Below the pieces are notes generated by a model. It was not told the DNA's origin and did no database searches. It saw only the letters and a list, made by a program, of their open reading frames with translations. A stretch of 64,000 nt of DNA, from contig CAVRVH010000007.1 in NCBI GenBank assembly GCA_963724665.1, positions 1 through 64,000 of the forward strand. The letters run 5' to 3'. Both the position numbers and the translations under genes were made by a program. Below, piece by piece: positions 14,938 to 22,452 of the stretch; within the stretch, counting starts at the first letter, position 1; each line of letters opens with the position of its first letter. Source of the DNA: DASUPK01 sp963724665. GTDB lineage: Bacteria; Actinomycetota; Thermoleophilia; Solirubrobacterales; 70-9.

Positions 14938-15563
14938 TCACCCCGGCTCACAAGCGCGCGCTCAACCGGGCGCTGCACGAGGTGCGCCGCCCGCTACAGG
15001 CCCTCGTTCTGATGGAGGAAGGGTCTGGCCAGCCGGCAGCCTCACCGCCCGCCGCCAGCCGGCGGGGCCTGCTCGAGGTTGCGGCCAGCGCGCTCCAGGA
15101 CCTCGACGGTGCCGTCAACGGCGACCGTGGCTCGCGCCCATCGCGACGCTTCTCCTGCCGGGAGGTGGTCCTTGCCGCGCTCGAGCGCTGGCGCCCGATT
15201 GCGGCGCGGACAGGCGGGTTCCGCGTCTATTGGGACGCGGGTCCGGCTCCGGTTGAGGGCGATGCGGTCCAGATGGCGCGAGCCCTCGACAACCTGATCG
15301 CAAACGCACTCGAGCATGGGGGACCGCCGGTGGTCGTCACCGGCGCACGGGTGGCCGGGCGTATCCGGGTCACGATCGCGAACGGTCCATCGCACCGCGC
15401 GCCCGGCCGGGAGCGCGACCCACGCCGGGGGCACGGCACCGAGGTCGTTTCGCGGGTTGCAAGCGAGCACCGCGGGCGTTTCGCCCTGTGCCGGACCGGC
15501 AGCGGCTGCGTCGCGGCGCTCGAGTTGCCGCTGGCCGAGCCGGGTTACGCGCTGGCGGCGTGA
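14934..15563 (+). CDS. Small soluble sensor histidine kinase-like protein
   Basis: 209 residues, no membrane segment and no recognisable sensor domain. HisKA-like helix at the N-terminus (ALHEVRRPLQALVLM, candidate phospho-His about residue 15). HATPase_c part from about 90: N-box DNLIANALEHGG and a G-box reduced to GHGTEVVSRVASEHRG. The kinase is minimal, so it may need another sensory protein or act as a phosphatase. GTG start and stop overlap the genes on both sides by four bases. Confidence 0.8.
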   Translation: MITPAHKRALNRALHEVRRPLQALVLMEEGSGQPAASPPAASRRGLLEVAASALQDLDGAVNGDRGSRPSRRFSCREVVLAALERWRPIAARTGGFRVYWDAGPAPVEGDAVQMARALDNLIANALEHGGPPVVVTGARVAGRIRVTIANGPSHRAPGRERDPRRGHGTEVVSRVASEHRGRFALCRTGSGCVAALELPLAEPGYALAA

Positions 15564-16207
15564 GCCGCCGGACGCGGGCGCTCGTCTTCCTCGTCGCAGC
15601 GCTCGTCTGCGCGGTTCTGGCGGCGATGGTTGCGGGGCGCTATCGCTCGCGCGTTGAGGCCCGCTATGGGCCTCTTCGGCCGGTGGTGGTTTCCACCTCC
15701 GAGCTGCCCGCCGGGCAGCCGATCGATGCCGGTCGCGCCGGCTCGGCGTTGGCTGTCAGGCGAGTCCCCTCGAGCTTCGTCCCGCCGGGGGCCCTGGTCG
15801 ATCCGGCCGACGCGCTCGGACGGGCGCCGAACGCGACGATCCCGTCGGGTGCGTACGTGCTCGGTGCCCAGCTCGCCGTGCCGCGAACCCACGCGCCAAG
15901 TGCACCCGGCGTGGAGGACGGACTGCGCCCAGTCGAGGTGTCGGTAGCCGGGGCCGAGGCGCTCACCGTCGGCAATGGCTCTCCTGAGGGCAGCCGAGTC
16001 GACGTCGTGGTCTCGCGTCAGGCCGGGTTGGGGCGCTCGGCCAATGCGCGTATCGCCGCAACGGGCGTGAGGCTGCTCGCGCTGCAGAGCCCTCCCGGGC
16101 CCGGCGAGGGATGGTCGGCAACCCTGGCCGTCACCGAGCAGCAGGCGCTCTCGCTGATCGGCGCGGAGAGCGCCGGGCGCGAGATCCGCCTGCTGCCTCG
16201 TGGTTGA
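15560..16207 (+). CDS. cpaB: CpaB/RcpC-like Flp (Tad) pilus assembly protein with SAF domain
   Basis: 215 residues. One N-terminal membrane anchor (RALVFLVAALVCAVLAAMVAG), then an SAF-type domain (VVVSTSELPAGQPIDAGRA and PPGALVDPADALGR) followed by a C-terminal beta domain, as in CpaB, which acts in the outer/periplasmic part of Tad pilus assembly. The GTG at 15560 overlaps the kinase stop as GTGA; an in-frame upstream GTG-less extension to 15488 is just overlap with the kinase gene and was discarded. Stop codons of this gene and the reverse VOC gene abut exactly. The remaining tad genes resume at 17700. Confidence 0.8.
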   Translation: MSRRTRALVFLVAALVCAVLAAMVAGRYRSRVEARYGPLRPVVVSTSELPAGQPIDAGRAGSALAVRRVPSSFVPPGALVDPADALGRAPNATIPSGAYVLGAQLAVPRTHAPSAPGVEDGLRPVEVSVAGAEALTVGNGSPEGSRVDVVVSRQAGLGRSANARIAATGVRLLALQSPPGPGEGWSATLAVTEQQALSLIGAESAGREIRLLPRG

Positions 16208-16624
16208 TCAGGTGACGGTCGGCTTGCCCAGTCGGTACTTGTTCCCCGACGGGTCGCGAAACTCGGAGTCGAGCCCGTACGGCTGCTCGGCCGGTGCCTC
16301 GGTGAATTCGACACCACGGCCCTTGAGCTCCTCGTAGGAGGCCTGGACGTCGTCGGCGGTCAGGAAGACCGTTCCGGCGAAGCCCTTGGACATCAGGTCC
16401 TCGACCTGCTTCTTGGTCTCCTCGTCCATCACCGGCGGTCCGGGGATCGCCATCAGGGCGAGGGAGAAGTCCTGTCCCGGCGCCCCGACGCTGAGCCACC
16501 GGAAGCCGCCGAGCTCCTCCATGGTGATGTCGGAGCGGACCTCCCATCCGACCTTCTTGGTCCAGAACTCGAGGGCCTCATCCTGATCGTGGACCCAGAC
16601 CTGTCCGTTTGCGACGCGAATCAT
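16208..16624 (-). CDS. VOC-superfamily (glyoxalase/bleomycin-resistance fold) protein
   Basis: 138 residues, one full VOC unit of two beta-alpha-beta-beta-beta modules (VWVHDQDEALEFWTKKVGW; later FLTADDVQASYEELKGRGVEF and FRDPSGNKYRL). VOC members are metal-dependent lyases, dioxygenases or binding proteins; substrate unknown. ATG 16624 chosen over the ATG five codons earlier because AAAGGAG lies just before it and inside the longer version. Last gene of the reverse macro-AraC-VOC set; such VOC proteins often neighbour a small AraC regulator. Confidence 0.82.
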   Translation of the reverse strand: MIRVANGQVWVHDQDEALEFWTKKVGWEVRSDITMEELGGFRWLSVGAPGQDFSLALMAIPGPPVMDEETKKQVEDLMSKGFAGTVFLTADDVQASYEELKGRGVEFTEAPAEQPYGLDSEFRDPSGNKYRLGKPTVT

Positions 16625-16673
16625 TTCGTCTCCTTTCATTGGATTTGGCGGTCGGGATCAACCTAGTCGTGGC

Positions 16674-17096
16674 TCAACCCGCTGTCTTCTTGAAACGTGC
16701 TGTCTCGGGTCGCAGGTATGTGCGCAGCACGCAGCTCGGCACCTTGGCGAAGGTTGCCGCGGGCGGCTGGCTCGCCCGGTACTCGGTCGGGGTCTGCCCG
16801 TAGGCGCGCTTGAAGGAGGTCGTGAACGAGCCGATGCTTCGGAGGCCGACCTCGACGCAGACCTCGGCGACGCTCCAGTCCGTCATCCGCAGCAGGGCCG
16901 CTGCCCGCTCGAGGCGCCTGCTCACCAGGTAGTGGTGGGGCGACTCGCCGAAGGCGCGGCGAAATTCGCGGCTGAAGTGGGCCCTCGAGAGGCCGGCCGC
17001 GCCGGCCATGTCGCCGACGTCGAGGGGCTCGGAATAGCGGGCGTCGGCGAGGTCCTTGGCGCGCAGCAGGTGTCGTGCCGGTGGGGGAAAGGCCAT
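16674..17096 (-). CDS. AraC-family regulator, DNA-binding domain only
   Basis: 140 residues holding the double helix-turn-helix of AraC proteins (PLDVGDMAGAAGLSRAHFSR and WSVAEVCVEVGLRSIGSFTT, then FKRAYGQTPTEYR). No ligand-binding N-terminal domain. The frame stays open to 17447, but that extension is arginine-rich shadow sequence of the macro gene; ATG 17096 (MAFPPPARH) fits a gap of 20 bases after the macro stop. Probably regulates itself and the VOC gene 49 bases downstream. Confidence 0.85.
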   Translation of the reverse strand: MAFPPPARHLLRAKDLADARYSEPLDVGDMAGAAGLSRAHFSREFRRAFGESPHHYLVSRRLERAAALLRMTDWSVAEVCVEVGLRSIGSFTTSFKRAYGQTPTEYRASQPPAATFAKVPSCVLRTYLRPETARFKKTAG

Positions 17097-17116
17097 CGTT
17101 GCCAAAAAAGACTGCT

Positions 17117-17623
17117 TCAGGCTGCCTGATTCATCGCTGAGCGAAACGCCGCCTCGGCCTCGTCGCCTTGGACTGCGAAGACCACGCGCTCGACGCTGCC
17201 CCCGGAGTCGAGGTGACGGCGGACCTCCTCGACCTCGATTCGGGCTGCCTCGTCGAGCGGGAAGCCGCCGACGCCGGTGCCGAAGGCGACCAGGGCGAGG
17301 CTCTTCGCCCCGAGCTCGTCGGCCTTGGCGAGCGTGCTCGCGGTGGCGGTCCGAATGATCTCCGCCGAGGTCGGGCCGCCCAGCTCCATCGTCGCGGCGT
17401 GGATCACCCAGCGGGCCGACATCTCGCCCGCTGTCGTCTCGACGCACTCGCCGAGCCTGATCGGCGCCCGCCGGTCGCTCTCGGCCTGTACTGCGGGGCC
17501 GCCGGCCCGTGAGATCGCGCCGGCCACACCTCCGCCGTGACGAAGCTGGGTGTTGGCGGCGTTGGCGATGGCGTCGACCTCGAGCTTGGTGATGTCCGCC
17601 TGCTTCACCTCGATCTCAGCCAC
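17117..17623 (-). CDS. Macro-domain protein (ADP-ribose-type hydrolase)
   Basis: 168 residues, a stand-alone macro domain. ADP-ribose pocket motifs: DAIANAANTQLRHGGGVAGAI, and GTGVGGFPLDEAAR for the pyrophosphate loop. Family members remove ADP-ribose from proteins or nucleic acids or deacetylate O-acetyl-ADP-ribose. GTG start. First gene of the reverse operon and divergent from cpaF with a 76-base spacer. Confidence 0.88.
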   Translation of the reverse strand: MAEIEVKQADITKLEVDAIANAANTQLRHGGGVAGAISRAGGPAVQAESDRRAPIRLGECVETTAGEMSARWVIHAATMELGGPTSAEIIRTATASTLAKADELGAKSLALVAFGTGVGGFPLDEAARIEVEEVRRHLDSGGSVERVVFAVQGDEAEAAFRSAMNQAA

Positions 17624-17699
17624 GTCCGGGCCGGAGGCTACTCCGCTCCGTGAGCGAGTTCACCGGGGCGAGTAAGCCGAGCTTCTCTCTTAGTCCTAG

Positions 17700-18875
17700 G
17701 TGGACGAGCGCGTCCGCCGCAGGCACCTGGATGAGCTGGCCGCCGAGCTGCGGCGGCGCCTGCTCGAGCGCCGCCGCTCCCAGGCGGCGTCGGGAGCCTC
17801 GGCGATGGGGCCGCTTCCGGACGCGGTCCGTGAGCTCGTTGACGAGGACGCGGCGATCCTCACGGAATCGACTCGGGAGCGCCTCCGCGAGCTGATCCTC
17901 AGGGAGGCCGTCGGCCTCGGTCCGCTGGAGGAGTTGCTGGCCGACCCGGCGGTCGAGGAGGTGATGGTCAACGGCCACGATCGCATCTACGTCGAGAGGG
18001 CAGGTCGGATCGAGCGGACCGAGGTTTCCTTCCCATCGGAGCAGTCGCTGCGCGACGCGATCGAGAGGATCCTGACCCCGCTCGGGCGCAGGGTCGACGA
18101 GCTCAGCCCGATGGTCGACGCGCGTCTGGATGACGGCTCGCGCGTCCACGTGGTGATCCCGCCGCTCGCCGTCGATGGCCCGTCGATGTCGATCCGCCGC
18201 TTCTCCGCTGTTCGACCGGGACCCCGACAGCTGGTCGATCTCGGCACGATCACCTCGGAGCTGCACGACGAGCTCGCAGCCGCCGTCGGCGCCCGGCGAA
18301 GCATCCTGGTCAGCGGCGGCACCGGCTCCGGCAAGACGACGTTGCTCAATGCGCTCTCAGCCTTCATCGACCAGGACGAGCGTGTGATCACCATCGAGGA
18401 CGCGGCGGAGCTGCGGCTTCGACAGCCCCATGTGGTCCGCCTGGAGAGCCGTCCCGCGAATGTCGAAGGGCGTGGCCGGATCACGATCCGTGACCTTCTG
18501 CGCGGCGCACTGAGGATGCGCCCGGACCGAATCGTGATCGGGGAGGTGCGCGGCGGGGAGGCACTCGATCTCCTGATGGCGCTGAACACAGGTCACGAGG
18601 GCGCCCTCTCGACCGTGCACGCCAACTCACCCGAGGACGCGCTGCGACGGATCGAGACGCTGGCCCTGATGGCGGGAGTCGGGCTGCCGCACGAAGCAAT
18701 CCGCGAGCAGCTCGGGCGCGGGCTCGACCTCGTCATCCACCTCACTCGGCTGAGCGACGGCTCGCGGCGCGTGGTGGAGGTGGCGGAAGTCGTGCGGACG
18801 GCCGGCTCGGTCGGCGTTCGAGAGCTGTACAGGCTCGGAACCGAGGAGGGCCGCCCATGGGCGGCGAGGCGCTGA
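17700..18875 (+). CDS. cpaF: CpaF/TadA secretion ATPase of the Tad pilus
   Basis: 391-residue hexameric ATPase that powers pilus extension. N-terminal helical domain (GLGPLEELLADPAVEEVMVNG), Walker A GGTGSGKTTLLNA, Asp box IEDAAELRL, Walker B/MRPDRIVIGEVRGGEAL, His box GHEGALSTVHANS. GTG start; TTAGTC lies five bases upstream. Overlaps tadB by 19 bases. Belongs with cpaB at 15560 although three reverse genes lie between. Confidence 0.93.
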   Translation: MDERVRRRHLDELAAELRRRLLERRRSQAASGASAMGPLPDAVRELVDEDAAILTESTRERLRELILREAVGLGPLEELLADPAVEEVMVNGHDRIYVERAGRIERTEVSFPSEQSLRDAIERILTPLGRRVDELSPMVDARLDDGSRVHVVIPPLAVDGPSMSIRRFSAVRPGPRQLVDLGTITSELHDELAAAVGARRSILVSGGTGSGKTTLLNALSAFIDQDERVITIEDAAELRLRQPHVVRLESRPANVEGRGRITIRDLLRGALRMRPDRIVIGEVRGGEALDLLMALNTGHEGALSTVHANSPEDALRRIETLALMAGVGLPHEAIREQLGRGLDLVIHLTRLSDGSRRVVEVAEVVRTAGSVGVRELYRLGTEEGRPWAARR

Positions 18876-19705
18876 TCGCGCTCACCGCTCTCGCGGGTGG
18901 CCTGGCGGCCGTTGCGGTCCGCGACGCGTTGATCTCAGCGCCCCGGGTGGCGAGCTGGGTCCGCGCGTCGGTAGCGCCGCTGCGGCGGGCCTCACAGGAG
19001 GGCTATGCGCCAAGCGCTGACGAGCAGCGGCGCCTCGCCCTGCTCGGGAGTGCCGCGATCGCGGCGACGGCGATCGTGCTCGCAGGCCCGGGCCCGCTGG
19101 CGGTGGCGGCGGCAGCGGGTCCGTGGTGTGTCGGGGCACTGGTCGCCGGACGCCGCGAGCGCTATAGGCGGGCGGTGGAGCGGTCGGTCCCAGACGTGGC
19201 GGCGGCGATCGCAGACGCGATCTCGGGCGGTCACTCCGTCAGGGGAGCGCTGGCGGCTGCCGCAAGCTCACTCGAAGGTCCTTCCTCCGCGGAGCTGGCG
19301 CGGGTCTCAGCCGATTTGGAGCTCGGGGCCTCGACTGGCGAAGCGCTCGAGGCGATGAGCTCTCGTGTGCGATCGGACCGGGTCGACTCACTGGCGACGG
19401 CGCTGCTCAGCCAGCAGGTCGCGGGCGGGGATGTGGCAGCCCTGATGCGACGCCTCGCCGCCGCTGCGGCTGACCGCGACCGGGTCGCGGATGAGGCTCG
19501 CGCCGCCACCACGCAGGCGCGGTTCACCGGCCTTCTCGTGGTCGCCCTGCCCGCGGGGGCCGCACTGTTCGCCGAGCTCCTCCAGCCCGGTTTCGTCTCG
19601 CGAGTGCTCTCCGAGCCTGCCTCAGCAGCGATGTTGGTCGCGGCCGGGGGTCTGCAGGTCCTGGGCTTCGCACTGATCCGGCGGCTGGGGAGGCCGGTGG
19701 AATGA
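18857..19705 (+). CDS. tadB: TadB inner-membrane platform protein (T2SS F domain)
   Basis: 282 residues. Two hydrophobic segments near 60-95, a cytoplasmic T2SSF domain (SVPDVAAAIADAISGGHSVRGAL; ALLSQQVAGGDVAALMRRL) and two C-terminal membrane segments about 220-275. Forms the inner-membrane base on which CpaF acts. ATG start overlaps cpaF; stop overlaps tadC as ATGA. Confidence 0.85.
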   Translation: MGGEALIALTALAGGLAAVAVRDALISAPRVASWVRASVAPLRRASQEGYAPSADEQRRLALLGSAAIAATAIVLAGPGPLAVAAAAGPWCVGALVAGRRERYRRAVERSVPDVAAAIADAISGGHSVRGALAAAASSLEGPSSAELARVSADLELGASTGEALEAMSSRVRSDRVDSLATALLSQQVAGGDVAALMRRLAAAAADRDRVADEARAATTQARFTGLLVVALPAGAALFAELLQPGFVSRVLSEPASAAMLVAAGGLQVLGFALIRRLGRPVE

Positions 19706-20538
19706 CCGCGGCCCTGGTGCTGGCGATCGGTGCGCTCATTCTGGGATTCGCTGCCCTGCTGGACCTGCTCCCTCGCCAGGGCCGGCCGGGCACGCCCGCT
19801 GATCCCGATCCCGCCGTGCGAGCGCCGCTTGCCTGGTCGCTCATCAGAACCGCGGACGGCAGGCTGCGTCTATCGGCTCGACTCGCCCGGGCTGGACTCG
19901 CGGACCGAATCTCCGCCCAGGCTCTGCTGCTCGCCAAGCTCGGCGGCGCGATTGCCGGGCTCCTCTGGGCGATGGTGGTGGCTCCGGCGGCGCCCAGCCG
20001 CCTCGGCTGGATAGTGGCGGTCGGGCTTCCTGCCGCCGGCTTTCTCGGGCCCGATGCATGGCTGGAGCGGCGCGCGCGCCAGCGCCTCCGCGCCCTCCGG
20101 GCCGGGCTCCCCGACGCGCTCGACCTGCTCGCAGTCGGGACCGCCGCTGGCCGCAGCCCTATGGCCGGGCTCAGCGAGCTCGGCGCGGGGGAGGGGCCGC
20201 TGGCGCGCGAGCTTGCGATGCTCTCGGCCGAGAGCTCCTGCGGGCTGCCACAGAGCGAGGCGCTCGAGTCTCTTCGGCGTCGTGCTCCGGTGCGGGAGGT
20301 GTCGGCAATGTGCGGGGTGATCGAGCGCTCTCGCCGCTACGGCTCGCCGCTGGCCGACCAGCTGCGAGAGCAGGCGACCGCCCTACGGGGAGTGCAGCGC
20401 CGGCGCATCGAGGAGCATGCAGCGCGAGCCGCCCCGAAGATCCAGCTCGCGGTCGCGCTCCTGCTGGTTCCCTCTGTGCTCCTGATGATCGCCGCCGGCC
20501 TGCTGGCGAACGTTGACCGGTTCATGGCCGGGTTCTGA
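19702..20538 (+). CDS. tadC: TadC inner-membrane platform protein (T2SS F domain)
   Basis: 278 residues, partner of TadB. N-terminal membrane segment, two central ones about 75-115, T2SSF domain (ALRAGLPDALDLLAVGTAAG; VIERSRRYGSPLADQLREQA) and a C-terminal membrane segment. Last tad gene here: no pilin, TadE/F, TadZ or prepilin peptidase gene is visible. Converges on the reverse fusion gene with three bases between stops. Confidence 0.85.
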   Translation: MTAALVLAIGALILGFAALLDLLPRQGRPGTPADPDPAVRAPLAWSLIRTADGRLRLSARLARAGLADRISAQALLLAKLGGAIAGLLWAMVVAPAAPSRLGWIVAVGLPAAGFLGPDAWLERRARQRLRALRAGLPDALDLLAVGTAAGRSPMAGLSELGAGEGPLARELAMLSAESSCGLPQSEALESLRRRAPVREVSAMCGVIERSRRYGSPLADQLREQATALRGVQRRRIEEHAARAAPKIQLAVALLLVPSVLLMIAAGLLANVDRFMAGF

Positions 20539-20541
20539 GAT

Positions 20542-22434
20542 CTAGGCGGCTGGCTGGTCGTCCTGCGAGGGAAGCACCCAGGTGGTTCGCGCCGCCGGGC
20601 TGCCGCGCTCGAGGATCTCGGGGAAGCGGACGCCGGGCAGCAGGGCGAGCTCGAAGATCTCCTGGACCTGGTCCTCGAAGCGCAGGAAGCCGAGCACGTC
20701 GCCGGTGGCGATGTTCACAGCCCAGATGCCGCAGAGCCGCTCGTCAAGCTGTTCGATCGGGAGGCCGCCGAAGGTCGCCGTCTCCCGGATCTGCGAGAGC
20801 CCGATGAAGGCGACGTCGCCGCTGAAGGCGAGGCCGCGTGTGAAGCCCGGCAGCTCCGCGACCGTCTCCACCTCGCCGGTTTCGACGTCCGCCGCCGCGA
20901 GGGATCCCTTGCCCGATTCGAGCAGCCACAGCTGGTCGTCGTGCCACCGCGGGGAGTGGGGCATGGAGAGACCGTGCAGGACGGTCTCGCCGGACTCGAC
21001 GTCGATCACGACGCCACCGCTCGCCTTGTCCGCACGCCAGCCGTTCTCCTCGTTCGTCTCTCCGAGCGCGGTGACGAAGGCCGGCCGGTCGCCGAGGACT
21101 GCCAATCCATTCAGGTGGCAGCGGTCCTCAGCCGCCAGCTCGGTGATGAAGGGCGGTTTCCAGCGCGGTACGAAGCTGTGAGAGGCATCGAGTGTCCCGA
21201 GGCAGGAGAAGCGGGTCGCGGCGACCCAGAGCTCGCCGCCCACATAGGCGATCTCGTGGATCGCGATGTCGCCTGTGTAATGCGAGTTGCGCGGCATGTA
21301 GCAGGCGTCCCGGCTCCCGGGGGGCTCGAGCTCCGCCGCGAGCGGGGGGAAGTCACGGTAGTCGAGCACCTCATCTTCGGTGCCGAGCGCGAAGCCGCCA
21401 TTGTGAGCGGCGATTCCCATCGGCCGCCGGAAGTCCCGGAAGTGAGTGTTGACCGTGCCGCGCTCGGCGCGGATCGAGATCAGCTTGCCGGTCTGGTAGG
21501 TGGAGACGAGTAGGGAGGAGCCGAGGCTCTCCAGGAGGCGGATCATGCTGCCGGTGTACACGCTGCGGAGCGGCGAGCCGCCCGGCATCGCGGGCCGCTG
21601 CTTCGGTGCAAGCAAATCGACCGCTCGCGCGGCCACCTGATCGGCGCGCGGCAGCAGCGGCGAGAGCTCCTCACGGACTCCCTGCGGTCCCGCTGCGGAT
21701 CGAGCGCGGGCGGTCTGGATGAACGGGGCCACGAGGCCCTGGTGGTACCCGACCCCGAGGAACTTGAAGACCCGCTGCAGCTCGTTCGCGGGATCGCCGA
21801 GCATCGCCTCGTAGTCCGTGACGCACCAACGCTCGGGCGGCAAAGTTTCGAGATCGTCGAGGAGAACGGTCCCCGTCCGGATCCACTGCTCGGTGACGAC
21901 CTCGGCCAGCTCGCGGCCCCGCAGCTCCTCCCAGGCGGGAATCAGGGGGAACGACCAGGGCGGACCGTCCCAGTCTGAGAGCTCCGGGTAGGTGACGGCG
22001 GCGCCGGCCTCCCAGATCGCCAAGGACTCGTTGATCGCTTCCCGGGGTGAGCGGTTGACGTAGACGAACATCGCGTCCCCGAAGACGGCGTCGAGGAACG
22101 CGACCCGGAGGGCGTTTCGCGGCGAGGCGTCGAGCAGGCGCGGCTGGGCGTCGCCGGGACGCTGCGGGTTGTCGCGCGCGGAGAAGCGGTCCTCCAGCGA
22201 GCGCCTCAACTCGTCCCCGACCGGTCCAGCGTCGTCCGCCGTCAGCCGGTTGTCGTCGCCGGGTCCCTCCGCGCGGTCGAGCACGGGCGATCCCTCGAGC
22301 AGGGCGCCGGGCGCTCCCCCCGCCGTCCAGGTGCCCGGTGCTGCGGCGAGCGCCCTCCCCAGGAGCGCCTCTCCCGACCGCGGTGGGCAGACGATGAAGA
22401 TCGGTCGCTCGAGCGGATTCGGCTTGCTAGCCAG
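20542..22434 (-). CDS. Sulfotransferase-like domain fused to TIGR03032 (DUF4915) domain; apparent N-terminal frameshift
   Basis: The N-terminal half looks like a PAPS-dependent sulfotransferase: RPIFIVCPPRSGEALLGRAL (5' phosphosulfate loop, encoded about 22414-22355), AMFVYVNRSPREAINESL, WCVTDYEAMLGDP. The C-terminal half from about residue 270 is the beta-propeller-like TIGR03032/DUF4915 family (VSTYQTGKLISI, YMPRNSHYTGDIAIHEI, PHSPRWHDDQLWLLESG, GFTRGLAF). The first ATG/GTG/TTG in frame is at 22284, after the PAPS loop. The frame is open only back to the TGA at 22455-22453, leaving CTG 22434 as the sole near-start. Reading ATG 22456 (which overlaps the previous stop as ATGA) and removing one G from the GGGG at 22437-22440 restores one continuous frame, so a one-base insertion is likely. 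Confidence 0.75.
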   Translation of the reverse strand: MASKPNPLERPIFIVCPPRSGEALLGRALAAAPGTWTAGGAPGALLEGSPVLDRAEGPGDDNRLTADDAGPVGDELRRSLEDRFSARDNPQRPGDAQPRLLDASPRNALRVAFLDAVFGDAMFVYVNRSPREAINESLAIWEAGAAVTYPELSDWDGPPWSFPLIPAWEELRGRELAEVVTEQWIRTGTVLLDDLETLPPERWCVTDYEAMLGDPANELQRVFKFLGVGYHQGLVAPFIQTARARSAAGPQGVREELSPLLPRADQVAARAVDLLAPKQRPAMPGGSPLRSVYTGSMIRLLESLGSSLLVSTYQTGKLISIRAERGTVNTHFRDFRRPMGIAAHNGGFALGTEDEVLDYRDFPPLAAELEPPGSRDACYMPRNSHYTGDIAIHEIAYVGGELWVAATRFSCLGTLDASHSFVPRWKPPFITELAAEDRCHLNGLAVLGDRPAFVTALGETNEENGWRADKASGGVVIDVESGETVLHGLSMPHSPRWHDDQLWLLESGKGSLAAADVETGEVETVAELPGFTRGLAFSGDVAFIGLSQIRETATFGGLPIEQLDERLCGIWAVNIATGDVLGFLRFEDQVQEIFELALLPGVRFPEILERGSPAARTTWVLPSQDDQPAA

Positions 22435-22452
22435 CTGCCCCGTTTCCCGCGC

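Noticed and set aside
16208..17699. A short pilin gene hidden in the reverse macro-AraC-VOC block
   Set aside because: No plus-strand frame has a prepilin-like hydrophobic N-terminus; the space is filled by the three reverse genes.
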